From: Cherax quadricarinatus
Lineage: Eukaryota > Arthropoda > Malacostraca > Decapoda > Parastacidae
Reading direction: 5' to 3'
Length of the DNA stretch: 64,000 bases
NCBI RefSeq assembly: GCF_038502225.1
Contig: NC_091378.1
Coordinates: 5,905,669 to 5,969,668, forward strand
This document shows, piece by piece, positions 1 to 11,228 of this stretch. The notes beneath the pieces were generated by a model, which saw only the letters and a list, made by a program, of their open reading frames with translations, did not search any database and was not told where the DNA came from. The stretch's first letter is position 1. Each line of letters begins with the position of its first letter. Position numbers and translations under genes: made by a program.

Positions 1-822
1 ATACAGGATGTACAGGTGTTAATACAGGATGTACAGGTGTTAATACAGGATGTACAGGTGTTAGTACAGGATGTACAAGTGTTAATACAGGATGTACAGG
101 TGTTAATACAGGATGTACAGGTGTTAATACAGGATGTACAGGTGTTAGTACAGGATGTACAAGTGTTAATACAGGATGTACAAGTGTTAATACAGGATGT
201 ACAGGTGTTAATACAGGATGTACAGGTGTTAATACAGGATGTACAGGTGTTAGTACAGGATGTACAAGTGTTAGTACAGGATGTACAGGTGTTAGTACAA
301 GATGTACAGGTGTTAGTACAGGATGTACAAGTGTTAATACAGGATGTACAAGTGTTAATACAGGATGTACAGGTGTTAATACAGGATGTACAGGTGTTAA
401 TACAGGATGTACAGGTGTTAGTACAAGATGTACAGGTGTTAGTACAGGATGTACAAGTGTTAATACAGGATGTACAAGTGTTAATACAGGATGTACAGGT
501 GTTAATACAGGATGTACAGGTGTTAATACAGGATGTACAGGTGTTAGTACAGGATGTACAAGTGTTAGTACAGGATGTACAAGTGTTAATACAGGATGTA
601 CAGGTGTTAGTGCAGGATGTACAGGTGTTAGTGCAGGATGTACAGGTGTTAGTGCAGGATGTACAGGTGTTAGTGCAGGATGTACAGGTGTTAGTACAGG
701 ATGTACAGGTGTTAGTACAGGATGTACAGGTGTTAGTACAGGATGTACAGGTGTTACTACAGGATGTACAGGTGTTACTACAGGATGTACAGGTGTTAGT
801 GCAGGATGTACTGGTGTTAATT
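1..822. repeat. Minisatellite, 21-bp unit, about 39 copies
   Basis: Unit is close to ATACAGGATGTACAGGTGTTA. Variants alternate at GGTGTTA/AAGTGTTA and at ATAC/GTAC/GTGC. The array runs off the left edge. The unit length keeps a plus-strand frame open for 270 or more codons; there is no other sign of coding. Confidence 0.95.
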
Positions 823-878
823 AAAGCAGGTGTTAATGGTGTTAAGGCAGAACATATGTTAACGACAGAGGCTGTGAC

Positions 879-915
<37 letters not shown>

Positions 916-928
916 TTATTATTATTAC
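879..928. repeat. AAT/ATT microsatellite
   Basis: (AAT)n followed directly by (ATT)n, so the tract can fold back on itself. Confidence 0.95.
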
Positions 929-982
929 ATTTACCTCATGCGAGGTAAACAGGTTTGATCCAAGGGGAAGGAACAAGACTGT

Positions 983-1289
983 ATTTGAACAAAATGTCGT
1001 TGTGTGAACAAAAGGTCGTACTGAAATGAACAAAAAGTGGTATTTGAATAAAGGATTGCATTTAAACAAGGTCGTACTTGAAAAAAGGTCTTACTTGGAC
1101 AATAGGTCGTATTTGGATAATAGGTCGTACTTGGACAATAGGTCGTACTTGGACAATAGGTCGTACTTGGACAAAAGGTTGTACTTGGACAAAAGGTCGT
1201 ACTTGAACAAAATGTATTTGGATAATAGGTCGTACTTGGACAATAGGTCGTACTTGGACAAAAGGTCGTACTTGAACAAAAGGTCGTAC
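983..1289. repeat. Minisatellite, 18-bp unit, adjoining neuroligin exon B
   Basis: Unit GGTCGTACTTGGACAATA, about 12 clear copies from about 1084 and more decayed ones to the left. On the minus strand each unit contains CCAAGTACGACC, the same sequence as the end of exon B plus its donor. Confidence 0.93.
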
Positions 1290-1519
1290 TTGTAAGTGTT
1301 CCTGATGAACGTTCTGAGGATCTTGTTTCTCTTGTCCGTCTCAAAGCCGAACTTGACGTCATCGTCGTTGAACGTAAAGAATGCGTCGGACGGGGTGACG
1401 CCGAAGATGAGGTCGTAGGTGGCCAGGCGGTTGACGTACGACTGTCGGTCCGTGTCGTAGTCCGTGTCGATCACCACTCCGTCGACCGTGGGTCCGAACG
1501 CGTAGTAGTACTCCGGTAC
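1290..1519 (-). CDS. Nlg: Neuroligin-like protein, internal exon B
   Basis: Next coding exon after 42146-42339. It encodes 76 codons plus two bases: VPEYYYAFGPTVDGVVID, then RLATYDLIFGVTPSDAFFTF, then a charged stretch ending KILRTFIRNTY. The AFGP-VDG-VID block and the YDL-FGVT block are typical of neuroligins, and LRT-x-RNTY matches the insect forms. The acceptor is ctatcttgcag (cag at 1520-1522) and the exon opens in phase 0, matching the phase-0 end of exon A. The probable donor is ACAA/gtacga (gt at 1288-1289), which would leave a 230-nt exon ending in phase 2. The reading frame stays open beyond the donor only because it runs into an 18-bp minisatellite whose units repeat the same CAAGTACGACC sequence. 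The donor is therefore less certain than the acceptor. The 28-bp array starts about 15 nt upstream of the acceptor. Confidence 0.82.
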
Positions 1520-3109
1520 CTGCAAGATAGATGGTTTGAGGGACTGACTACCTACTATCAAGGCTGAGGGACTGACTACCTACTATCAAGGCTGAGGGAC
1601 TGACTACCTACTATCAAGGCTGAGGGACTGACTACCTACTATCAAGGCTGAGGGACTGACTACCTACTATCAAGGCTGAGGGACTGACTACCTACTATCA
1701 AGGCTGAGGGACTGACTACCTACTATCAAGGCTGAGGGACTGACTACCTACTATCAAGGCTGAGGGACTGACTACCTACTATCAAGGCTGAGGGACTGAC
1801 TACCTACTATCAAGAATGAGGGACTGACCACCTATCAAGGCTGAGGGACTGACTACCTATCAAGGCTGAGGGAGTGACCACCTACTATCAAGGCTGAGGG
1901 ACTGACTACATACTATCAAGGCTGAGGGTCTGACTACCTACTATCAAGGCTGAGGGACTGACCACCTACTATCAAGGCTGAGAGACTGACCACCTACTAT
2001 CAAGGCTGAGGGACTAACTACCTACTATCAAGGCTGAGGGAGTGACCACCTACTATCAAGGCTGAGGGACTGACTACCTACTATCAAGGCTGAGGGACTG
2101 ACTACCTACTATCAAGGCTGAGGGACTGACTACCTACTATCAAGGCTGAGGGACTGACTACCTACTATCAAGGCTGAGGGACTGACTACCTACTATCAAG
2201 GCTGAGGGACTGACCACCTACTATCAAGGGTGAGGGACTAACCACCTACTATCAAGACTGAGGGACTGACTACCTACTATCAAGGCTGAGGGTCTGACTA
2301 CCTACTATCAAGGTTGAGGGACTGACTACCTACTATCAAGGCTGAGGGACTAACTACCTACTATCAAGACTGAGGGACTGACTACCTACTATCAAGGCTG
2401 AGGGGACTACCTACTATCAAGAATGAGGGACTACTATCAAGGCTGAGGGACTGACTACCTACTATCAAGGCTGAGGGACTGACTACCTACTATCAAGGCT
2501 GAGGGACTGACTACCTACTATCAAGGCTGAGGGACTGACTACCTACTATCAAGGATGAGGGACTGACCACCTACTATCAAGGCTGAGGGAGTGACCACCT
2601 ACTATCAAGGCTGAGGGACTGACTACCTACTATCAAGGCTGAGGGAGTGACCACCTACTATCAAGGCTGAGGGACTGACTACCTACTATCAAGGCTGAGG
2701 GACTGACTACCTACTATCAAGGCTGAGGGACTGACTACCTACTATCAAGGATGAGGGACTGACTACCTACTATCAAGGTTGAGGGACTGACCACCTACTA
2801 TCAAGGCTGAGGGACTAACCACCTACTATCAAGACTGAGGGACTGACTACCTACTATCAAGGATAATGGACTGACTACCTACTATCAAGGATGAGGGACT
2901 GACCACCTATCAAGGCTGAGGGACTGACTACCTACTATCAAGGCTGAGGGAATGACGACCTACTATCAAGGCTGAGGGAATGACGACCTACTATCAAGGC
3001 TGAGGGACTGACTACCTACTATCAAGGCTGAGGGACGAACTACCTACTATCAAGGCTGAGGGACTGACCACCTACTATCATGGCTGAGGGACTGACTACC
3101 TACTAATAA

Positions 3110-6100
3110 GGCTGAGGGAATGACCACCTACTATCAAGGCTGAGGGACTGACTACCTACTATCAAGGCTGAGGGAATGACCACCTACTATCAAGGCTGAG
3201 GGACTGACTACCTACTATCAAGGCTGAGGGAATGACCACCTACTATCAAGTGACCACCTATTATCAAGGCTGAGGGACTGACTACCTACTATCAAGGCTG
3301 AGGGTCTGACTACCTACTATCAAGGCTGAGGGACTAACTACCTACTATCAAGACTGAGGGACTGACTACCTACTATCAAGGCTGAGGGAGGGGCTACCTA
3401 CTACCAAGGGTGAGGGACTGACCACCTACTATCAAGGCTGAGGGAGGGGCTACCTACTATCAAGGCTGAGGGAGTGACTACCTACTATCAAGAATGAGGG
3501 ACTGACTACCTACTATCAAGAATGAGGGACTGACTACCTACTACCAAGGCTGAGGGACTGACTACCTACTATCAAGAATGAGGGACTGACTACCTACTAT
3601 CAAGGATGAGGGACTGACTACCTACTATCAAGGATGAGGGACTGACTACCTACTATCAAGGATGAGGGACTGACTACCTACTATAAAGGCTGAGGGATTG
3701 ACTACCTACTATCAAGGCTGAGGGAATGACTACCAACTATCAAGGCTGAGGGAGGGACTACCTACTACCAAGGGTGAAGGACTGACTCCCTACTATCAAG
3801 GCTGAGGGACTGACTCCCTACTATCAAAGCTGAGGGACTGACTACCTACTATCAAGGCTGAGGGACTGACCACCTACTATCAAGGCTGAGGGACTGACTA
3901 CCTACTATCAAGGCTGAGGGAGTGATCACCTACTATCAAGGCTGAGGGACTGACTACCTACAATCAAGGCTGAGGGACTGACTACCTACCACCAAGGGTG
4001 ACGGACTGACTCCCTACTATCAAGGCTGAGGGATTGACTACTTACTATCAAGGCTGAGGGATTGACAACCAACTATCAAGGCTGAGGGACTGACTCCCTA
4101 CTATCAAGGCTGAGGGACTGACTACCTACTATCAAGGCTGAGGGACTGACTACCTACTATCAAGGCTGAGAGATTGACTACCAACCATCAAGGCTGAGGG
4201 AGGGACTACCTACTACCAAGGTGAGGGACTGACTACCTACAATCAAGGCTGAGGGACTGACTACCTACTATCAAGGCTTAGGGACTGACTACCTACTATC
4301 AAGGCTGAGGGACTAACCACCTACTATCAAGGCTGAGGGACTAACAACCTACTATCAAGACTGAGGGACTGACTACCTACTATCAAGGCTGAGGGACTGA
4401 CTACTTACTATCAAGGATGCGGGACTGACCACCTACTATCATGGCTGAGGGACTGACTACCTACTATCAAGGCTGAGGGAGTGACCATCTACTATCAAGG
4501 CTGAGGGAGTGACTATTATCAAGGCTGAGGGAGGGACTACCTACTACCAAGGGTGAGGGACTGACTCCCTACTATCAAGGGTGAGGGACTGACTCCCTAC
4601 TATCAAGGCTGAGGGACTGACTACCTACTATCAAGGCTGAGGGACTAACCACCTACTATCAAGGCTGAAGGACTAACCACCTACTATCAAGGATGAGGGA
4701 CTGACTACCTAGTATCAAGGATGAGGGACTGACCACCTATCAAGGCTGAGGGACTGACTATCTAATATCAAGGCTGAGGGACTGATCACCTACTATCAAG
4801 GCTGAGGGGCTGACTACCTATTATCAAGGCTGAGGGACTGACTACTTACTATCAAGGATGAGGGACTGACCACCTATCAAGGCAGAGGGACTGACTATCT
4901 ACTATCAAGGCTGAGGGAATGACCACCTCCTATCAAGGCTGAGGGACTGTCTACCTACTGTCAAGGCTGAGAGAGTGACCACCTACTATCAAGGCTGAGG
5001 GACTGACCACCTACTATCAAGGCTGAGGGACTGACTACCTACTATCAAGGCTGAGGGACTGACCACCTAATATCAAGGCTGAGGGACTGATCACCTACTA
5101 TCAAGGCTGAGGGAATAATTACCTACTATCAAGGCTGAGGGAGTGACCACCTACTATCAAGGCTGAGGGACTTACTACCTACTAACAAGGCTGAGGGACT
5201 GACTACCTACTACCAAGGCTGAGGGAGACTACCTACTATCAAGGCTGAAAGACTGACTACCTACTATCAAGGCTGAGGGACTGACTACCTACTATCAAGG
5301 CTGAGGGAATGACTACCAACTATCAAGGCTGAGGGAGGGACTACCTACTATCAAGGCTGAGGGACTGACTCCCTACTATCAAGGCTGAGGGACTGACTCC
5401 CTACTATCAAAGCTGAGGGACTGACTACCTAAATCAAGGCTGAGGGAATGACCACCTACTATCAAGGCTGAGGGACTGACTACCTACTATCAAGGCTGAG
5501 GGAATGACCACCTACTATCAAGGCTGAGGGACTGACTACCTACTATCAAGGCTGAGGGAATGACCACCTACTATCAAGTGACCACCTATTATCAAGGCTG
5601 AGGGACTGACTACCTACTATCAAGGCTGAGGGTCTGACTACCTACTATCAAGGCTGAGGGACTGACTACCTACTATCAAGGCTGAGGGACTGACTACATA
5701 CTATCAAGGCTGAGGGTCTGACTACCTACTATCAAGGCTGAGGGACTGACCACCTACTATCAAGGCTGAGGGACTAACTACCTACTATCAAGGCTGAGGG
5801 AGTGACCACCTACTATCAAGACTGAGGGACTGACTACCTACTATCAAGGCTGAGGGAGGGGCTACCTACTATCAAGGCTGAGGGACTAACCACCTACTAT
5901 CAAGAATGAGGGACTGACTACCTACTATCAAGGCTGAGAGACTGACTACCTACTACCAAGGCTGAGGGACTGACTACCTACTATCAAGGCTGAGGGACTG
6001 ACTACCTACTATAAAGGCTGAGGGAGTGACTACCTACTATCAAGGCTGAGGGAATGACTACCAACTATCAAGGCTGAGGGAGGGACTACCTACTACCAAG

Positions 6101-7770
6101 GGTGAAGGACTGACTCCCTACTATCAAGGCTGAGGGACTGACTCCCTACTATCAAAGCTGAGGGACTGACTACCTACTATCAAGGCTGAGGGACTGACCA
6201 CCTACTATCAAGGCTGAGGGACTGACTACCTACTATCAAGGCTGAGGGAGTGATCACCTACTATCAAGGCTGAGGGACTGACTACCTACAATCAAGGCTG
6301 AGGGACTGACTACCTACCACCAAGGGTGACGGACTGACTCCCTACTATCAAGGCTGAGGGAGTGACCACCTACTATCAAGGCTGAGGGATTGACTACCTA
6401 CTACCAAGGGTGAGGGACTGACTCCCTACTATCAAGGCTGAGGGACTGACTACCTACTATCAAGGCTGAGGGACTGACTACCTACTATCAAGGCTGAGAG
6501 ATTGACTACCAACCATCAAGGCTGAGGGAGGGACTACCTACTACCAAGGGTGAGGGACTGACTACCTACAATCAAGGCTGAGGGACTGACTACCTACTAT
6601 CAAGGCTTAGGGACTGACTACCTACTATCAAGGCTGAGGGACTAACCACCTACTATCAAGGCTGAGGGACTAACAACCTACTATCAAGACTGAGGGACTG
6701 ACTACCTACTATCAAGGCTGAGGGACTGACTACTTACTATCAAGGATGCGGGACTGACCACCTACTATCATGGCTGAGGGACTGACTACCTACTATCAAG
6801 GCTGAGGGAGTGACCATCTACTATCAAGGCTGAGGGAGTGACTATTATCAAGGCTGAGGGAGGGACTACCTACTACCAAGGGTGAGGGACTGACTCCCTA
6901 CTATCAAGGGTGAGGGACTGACTCCCTACTATCAAGGCTGAGGGACTGACTACCTACTATCAAGGCTGAGGGACTAACCACCTACTATCAAGGCTGAAGG
7001 ACTAACCACCTACTATCAAGGATGAGGGACTGACTACCTAGTATCAAGGATGAGGGACTGACCACCTATCAAGGCTGAGGGACTGACTATCTAATATCAA
7101 GGCTGAGGGACTGACCACCTACTATCAAGGCTGAGGGGCTGACTACCTATTATCAAGGCTGAGGGACTGACTACTTACTATCAAGGATGAGGGACTGACC
7201 ACCTATCAAGGCAGAGGGACTGACTATCTACTATCAAGGCTGAGGGAATGACCACCTCCTATCAAGGCTGAGGGACTGTCTACCTACTGTCAAGGCTGAG
7301 AGAGTGACCACCTACTATCAAGGCTGAGGGACTGACCACCTACTATCAAGGCTGAGGGACTGACTACCTACTATCAAGGCTGAGGGACTGACCACCTAAT
7401 ATCAAGGCTGAGGGACTGATCACCTACTATCAAGGCTGAGGGAATAATTACCTACTATCAAGGCTGAGGGAGTGACCACCTACTATCAAGGCTGAGGGAC
7501 TGACTACCTACTAACAAGGCTGAGGGACTGACTACCTACTACCAAGGCTGAGGGAGACTACCTACTATCAAGGCTGAAAGACTGACTACCTACTATCAAG
7601 GCTGAGGGACTGACTACCTACTATCAAGGCTGAGGGAATGACTACCAACTATCAAGGCTGAGGGAGGGACTACCTACTATCAAGGCTGAGGGACTGACTC
7701 CCTACTATCAAGGCTGAGGGACTGACTCCCTACTATCAAAGCTGAGGGACTGACTACCTAAATCAAGGCT
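3110..7770. repeat. Higher-order duplication inside the 28-bp array, period about 2,328 bp
   Basis: Blocks of about 3110-5440 and 5440-7770 share the same order of rare variant units: the truncated ATCAAGTGACCACC at 3248 and 5576, the CACCAAGGGTGACGG unit near 3990 and 6319, GAATAATTACC at 5111 and 7440, and the TAAATCAAGG unit at 5430 and 7757. Some stretches in the middle (about 3300-3700 against 5630-6030) differ. Confidence 0.85.
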
Positions 7771-7988
7771 GAGGGACGGACTACCTACTATCAAGGCTGA
7801 GGGATTGACAACCAACTATCAAGGCTGAGAAACTGACTACCTACTATCAAGGCTGGGGGACTGACTACCTACTATCAAGGCTGAGGGACTGACTACCTAC
7901 TATCAAGGCTGAGGGACTGACTACCTACTATCAAAGCTGAGGGAGTGACCACCTACTATGAAGGCTGAGTGACTGACTACCTACTATC

Positions 7989-8107
7989 AACCATACCCCC
8001 GGCCGGGATTGAACCCGCGGTCATAGAGTCTCTATGACCGCGGGTTCAATCCCGGCCGGGGGTATGGTTTATTTGCAATCGTGTCATTACGATTTCTTGA
8101 GTCAAGT
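7989..8107 (+). mobile_element. tRNA-derived SINE 3' part with palindromic head
   Basis: Arms 7989-8028 and 8030-8069 are perfect 40-bp inverted repeats around one base. The right arm contains a B-box-like GGTTCAATCCC, followed by the tail TTTGCAATCGTGTCATTACG that is also found at 20940-20975 and, diverged, at 26120-26155. It sits between two 28-bp repeat units. Confidence 0.8.
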
Positions 8108-10196
8108 TACCTACTATCAAGGCTGAGGGACTGACCACCTATTATCAAGGCTTAGGGACTGACTACCTACTATCAAGGCTGAGGGAGGGACTACCTACCA
8201 CCAAGGGTGAGGGACTGACTACCTACTATCAAGGCTGAAGGAGTGACCACCTACTATCAAGTCTGTGGGAGTGACAACCTACTATCAAGGCTGAGGGACT
8301 GACCACCTACTATCAAGGCTGAGGGACTGACTACCTATTATCAAGGCTGATGGAGTGACTACCTACTATCAAGGCTGAGGAACTGACTACCTACTATCAA
8401 GGCTGAGGGATTGACTACCTACTACCAAGGGTGAGGGACTGACTCCCTACTATCAAGGTTGAGGGACTGACTACCTACTATCAAGGCTGAGGGACTGACT
8501 GCCTACTATCAAGGTAGAGGGACTGACTACCTACTATCAAGGCTGAGAGATTGACTACCAACTATCAAGGCTGAGGGAGGGACTACCTACTACCAAGGGT
8601 GAGGGACTGACTACCTACTATCAAGACTGAACGACTGACTACCTACTATCAAGGCTTAGGGACTGACTACCTACTATCAAGGCTGAGGGACTGACCACCT
8701 ACTATCAAGACTGAGGGACTGACTACCTACTATCAAGGCTGAGGGAATGACCACCTACTATCAAGGCTCAGGGACTGACTACCTACTATCAAGGCTGAGG
8801 GACTGACTACCTACTATCAAGGATGAGGGACTGACCACCTACTATCATGGCTGAGGAACTGACTACCTACTATCAAGGCTGAGGGAGTGACCATCTAATA
8901 TCAAGGCTGAAGGACCGACTACCTACTATGAAGGCTGAGGGAATGACCACCTACTATCAAGGCTCAGGGACTGACTACCTACTATCAAGGCTGAGGGACT
9001 GACTACCTACTATCAAGGATGAGGGACTGACCACCTACTATCATGGCTGAGGAACTGACTACCTACTATCAAGGCTGAGGGAGTGCCCATCTAATATCAA
9101 GGCTGAAGGACCGACTACCTACTATGAAGGCTGAGGGCGTCACCACCTACTATCAAGGCTGAAAGACTGACTACTACCAAGGCTAAGGGAGGGACTACCC
9201 ACTATCAAGGGTGAGGGACTGACTCCCTACTATCAAGGCTGAGGGACTAACCACCTACTATCAAGACTGAGGGACTGACTACCTACTATCAAGGACGAGG
9301 GACTGACTACCTACTATCAAGGATGAGGGATTGACTACCTACTATCAAGGATGAGGGACTGACCACATATCAAGGCTGAGGGACTGACTACCTACTATCA
9401 AGGCTGAGGGACTGACTACCTACTATCAAGGATGAGGGACTGACCACCTATCAAGGCTGAGGGACTGACTATCTACTATCAAGGCTGAGGGAATGACCAC
9501 CTACTATCAAGGCTGAGGGACTGACTACCTACTATCAAGGATGAGGGACTGACCACCTACTATCAAGGCTGAAGGACTGACTACCTACTATCAAGGATGA
9601 GGGACTGACCACCTACTATCAAGGCTGAAGGACTGACTACCTACTATCAAGGCTGATGGACTGACTACCTACTATCAAGGCTGAGGGACTGACTACGTAC
9701 TGTCAAGGCTGAGGGACTGACTACCTACTATCAAGGCTGAGGGACTGACTACCTACTGTCAAGGCTGAGGGACTGACTACCTACTATCAAGGCTGAGGGA
9801 CTGACTACCTACTGTCAAGGCTGAGGGACTGACTACCTACTATCAAGGCTGAGGGAGTGACCGCGTACTATCATGGCTGAGGGACTGACTACCTACTATC
9901 AAGGCTGAGGGAGGGACTACCTACCCCCAAGTGTGAGGGACTGACTACCTACTATCAAGGCTGAGGGAGATACTACCTACCACCAAGTGTGAGGGACTGA
10001 CTCCCTACTATCAACGCTGAGGGAGTGACCACCTACTATCAAGGCTGAGGGACTGACTACCTGTTATCAAGGCTGAGGGAGGGACTACCTACTACCAAGG
10101 GTGAGGGACTGACTACCTATTATCAAGGCTGAGGGACTGACTACCTACTATCAAGGCTGAGGGACTGACTACCTACTATCAAGGCTGGGGGACTGA

Positions 10197-10519
10197 TCAC
10201 GTTCCTCTGTCTCATATCTTGACTCGTTTCAAAGCCCAGATCTATGATCTACTACTAATAATCTACTCCTAGTAGACTTTAGAGGTAGCACTCTACTACT
10301 CTCCCAGGATGCGACCCACAATAGTCTGCTAACACCCAGGCACTTACTGTTAGGTGAACAGGGGTAACAGGTGTACGGTGACTTATACCTGTTGACCCAC
10401 AATATTAGACCAAAACATCAAAATCCAAAATATTAGAAGGAAAATCTACAAAATTGGCTAAGTTACAAAATCCATAAAATCAGGTTGTGTGGTGGTGTGA
10501 TCCAGCCTGACGAAGGTGA
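10197..10519. other. Unique stretch with a SINE fragment
   Basis: Nothing coding seen. Bases 10303-10392 match the body of the tRNA-related SINE at 30216-30522 (CCAGGATGCGACCCACA, then CTAACACCCAGGC, then AGGTGAACAGG). The rest is AT-rich unique sequence. Confidence 0.65.
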
Positions 10520-11166
10520 TTGCTCTTCCTTCCTTCCTTCTGTCTTCCTTGCTCTTCCTTCTGTCTTCCTTGCTCTTCCTTCCTTCCTTCTGTCTTCCTT
10601 GCTCTTCCTTCCTTCCTTCTGTCTTCCTTGCTCTTCCTTCCTTCCTTTGCTCTTCCTCCCTTCCTTCTGTCTTCCTTGCTCTTCCTTCCTTCCTTCTGTC
10701 TTCCTTGCTCTTCCTTCCTTCCTTCTGTCTTCCTTGCTCTTCCTTCCTTCCTTCTGTCTTCCTTGCTCTTCCTTCCTTCCTTCTGTCTTCCTTGCTCTTC
10801 CTTCCTTCTGTCTTCCTTGCTCTTCCTTCCTCCTGCCTTCTCTGTCATCCTCCCGTTATGCTTTATCCTCCTCCTCCTCCTCCGCCTCCTCCTGCTACTA
10901 CTGCTGCTTTCCCTGCCCTCCTCCTCCTGTTCATGTGATGCCTTCCCTGCCCTCCTCCTCCTGTTCCTGTGATGCATTCCCTGCCCTCCTCCTGCCTTCC
11001 TCCCCTGCCTTTCTCCTCCTCCTGCCTTCCTCCCGTCCTTCCCTGCATTCCTCCTCCTGCCTTCCTCCCGTCTTTCCCTGCCTTCCTCCTCCTCCTGCCT
11101 TCCTCCCGTCTTTCCCTGCCTTCCTCCCGTCTTTCCCTGTCTTCCTCCTCCTGCCTTCCTCGCCAG
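10520..11166. repeat. Polypyrimidine tract of TTCC/TGTC units
   Basis: Repeats of about 25 bp built from TTCCTTCCTTCTGTC and TTCCTTGCTC, grading into CCTCCTCCTGCC. Nearly pure pyrimidine on the plus strand, so purine-rich on the neuroligin coding strand. Confidence 0.93.
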
Positions 11167-11228
11167 ATGATCCCTTATGTAAATCACCTTCTCAACTTTC
11201 GTTGACTTTCGGCTGATTTTTAGCAATG

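Larger units (their letters stand above)
1535..10196. repeat. Minisatellite, 28-bp unit, about 305 copies (8.6 kb)
   Basis: Unit TGAGGGACTGACTACCTACT plus ATCAAGGC. There are many variants (GACCACC, GACTCCC, AATGAGG, truncated units). The array contains a tandem duplication of about 2.33 kb and is interrupted by a palindromic SINE fragment at 7989-8107. No coding frame survives. The unit matches part of the Penelope-type long repeats elsewhere in the window. Confidence 0.97.

Noticed and set aside
1..823. IQDVQVL heptad frame as a coiled-coil or structural protein
   Set aside because: Unit variants are not biased to synonymous changes and the array is flanked by noncoding repeats in an intron.
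1535..10196. CRISPR array
   Set aside because: Repeats are 28 bp, which is suggestive, but there are no unique spacers: the units abut directly, and the context is an animal gene.
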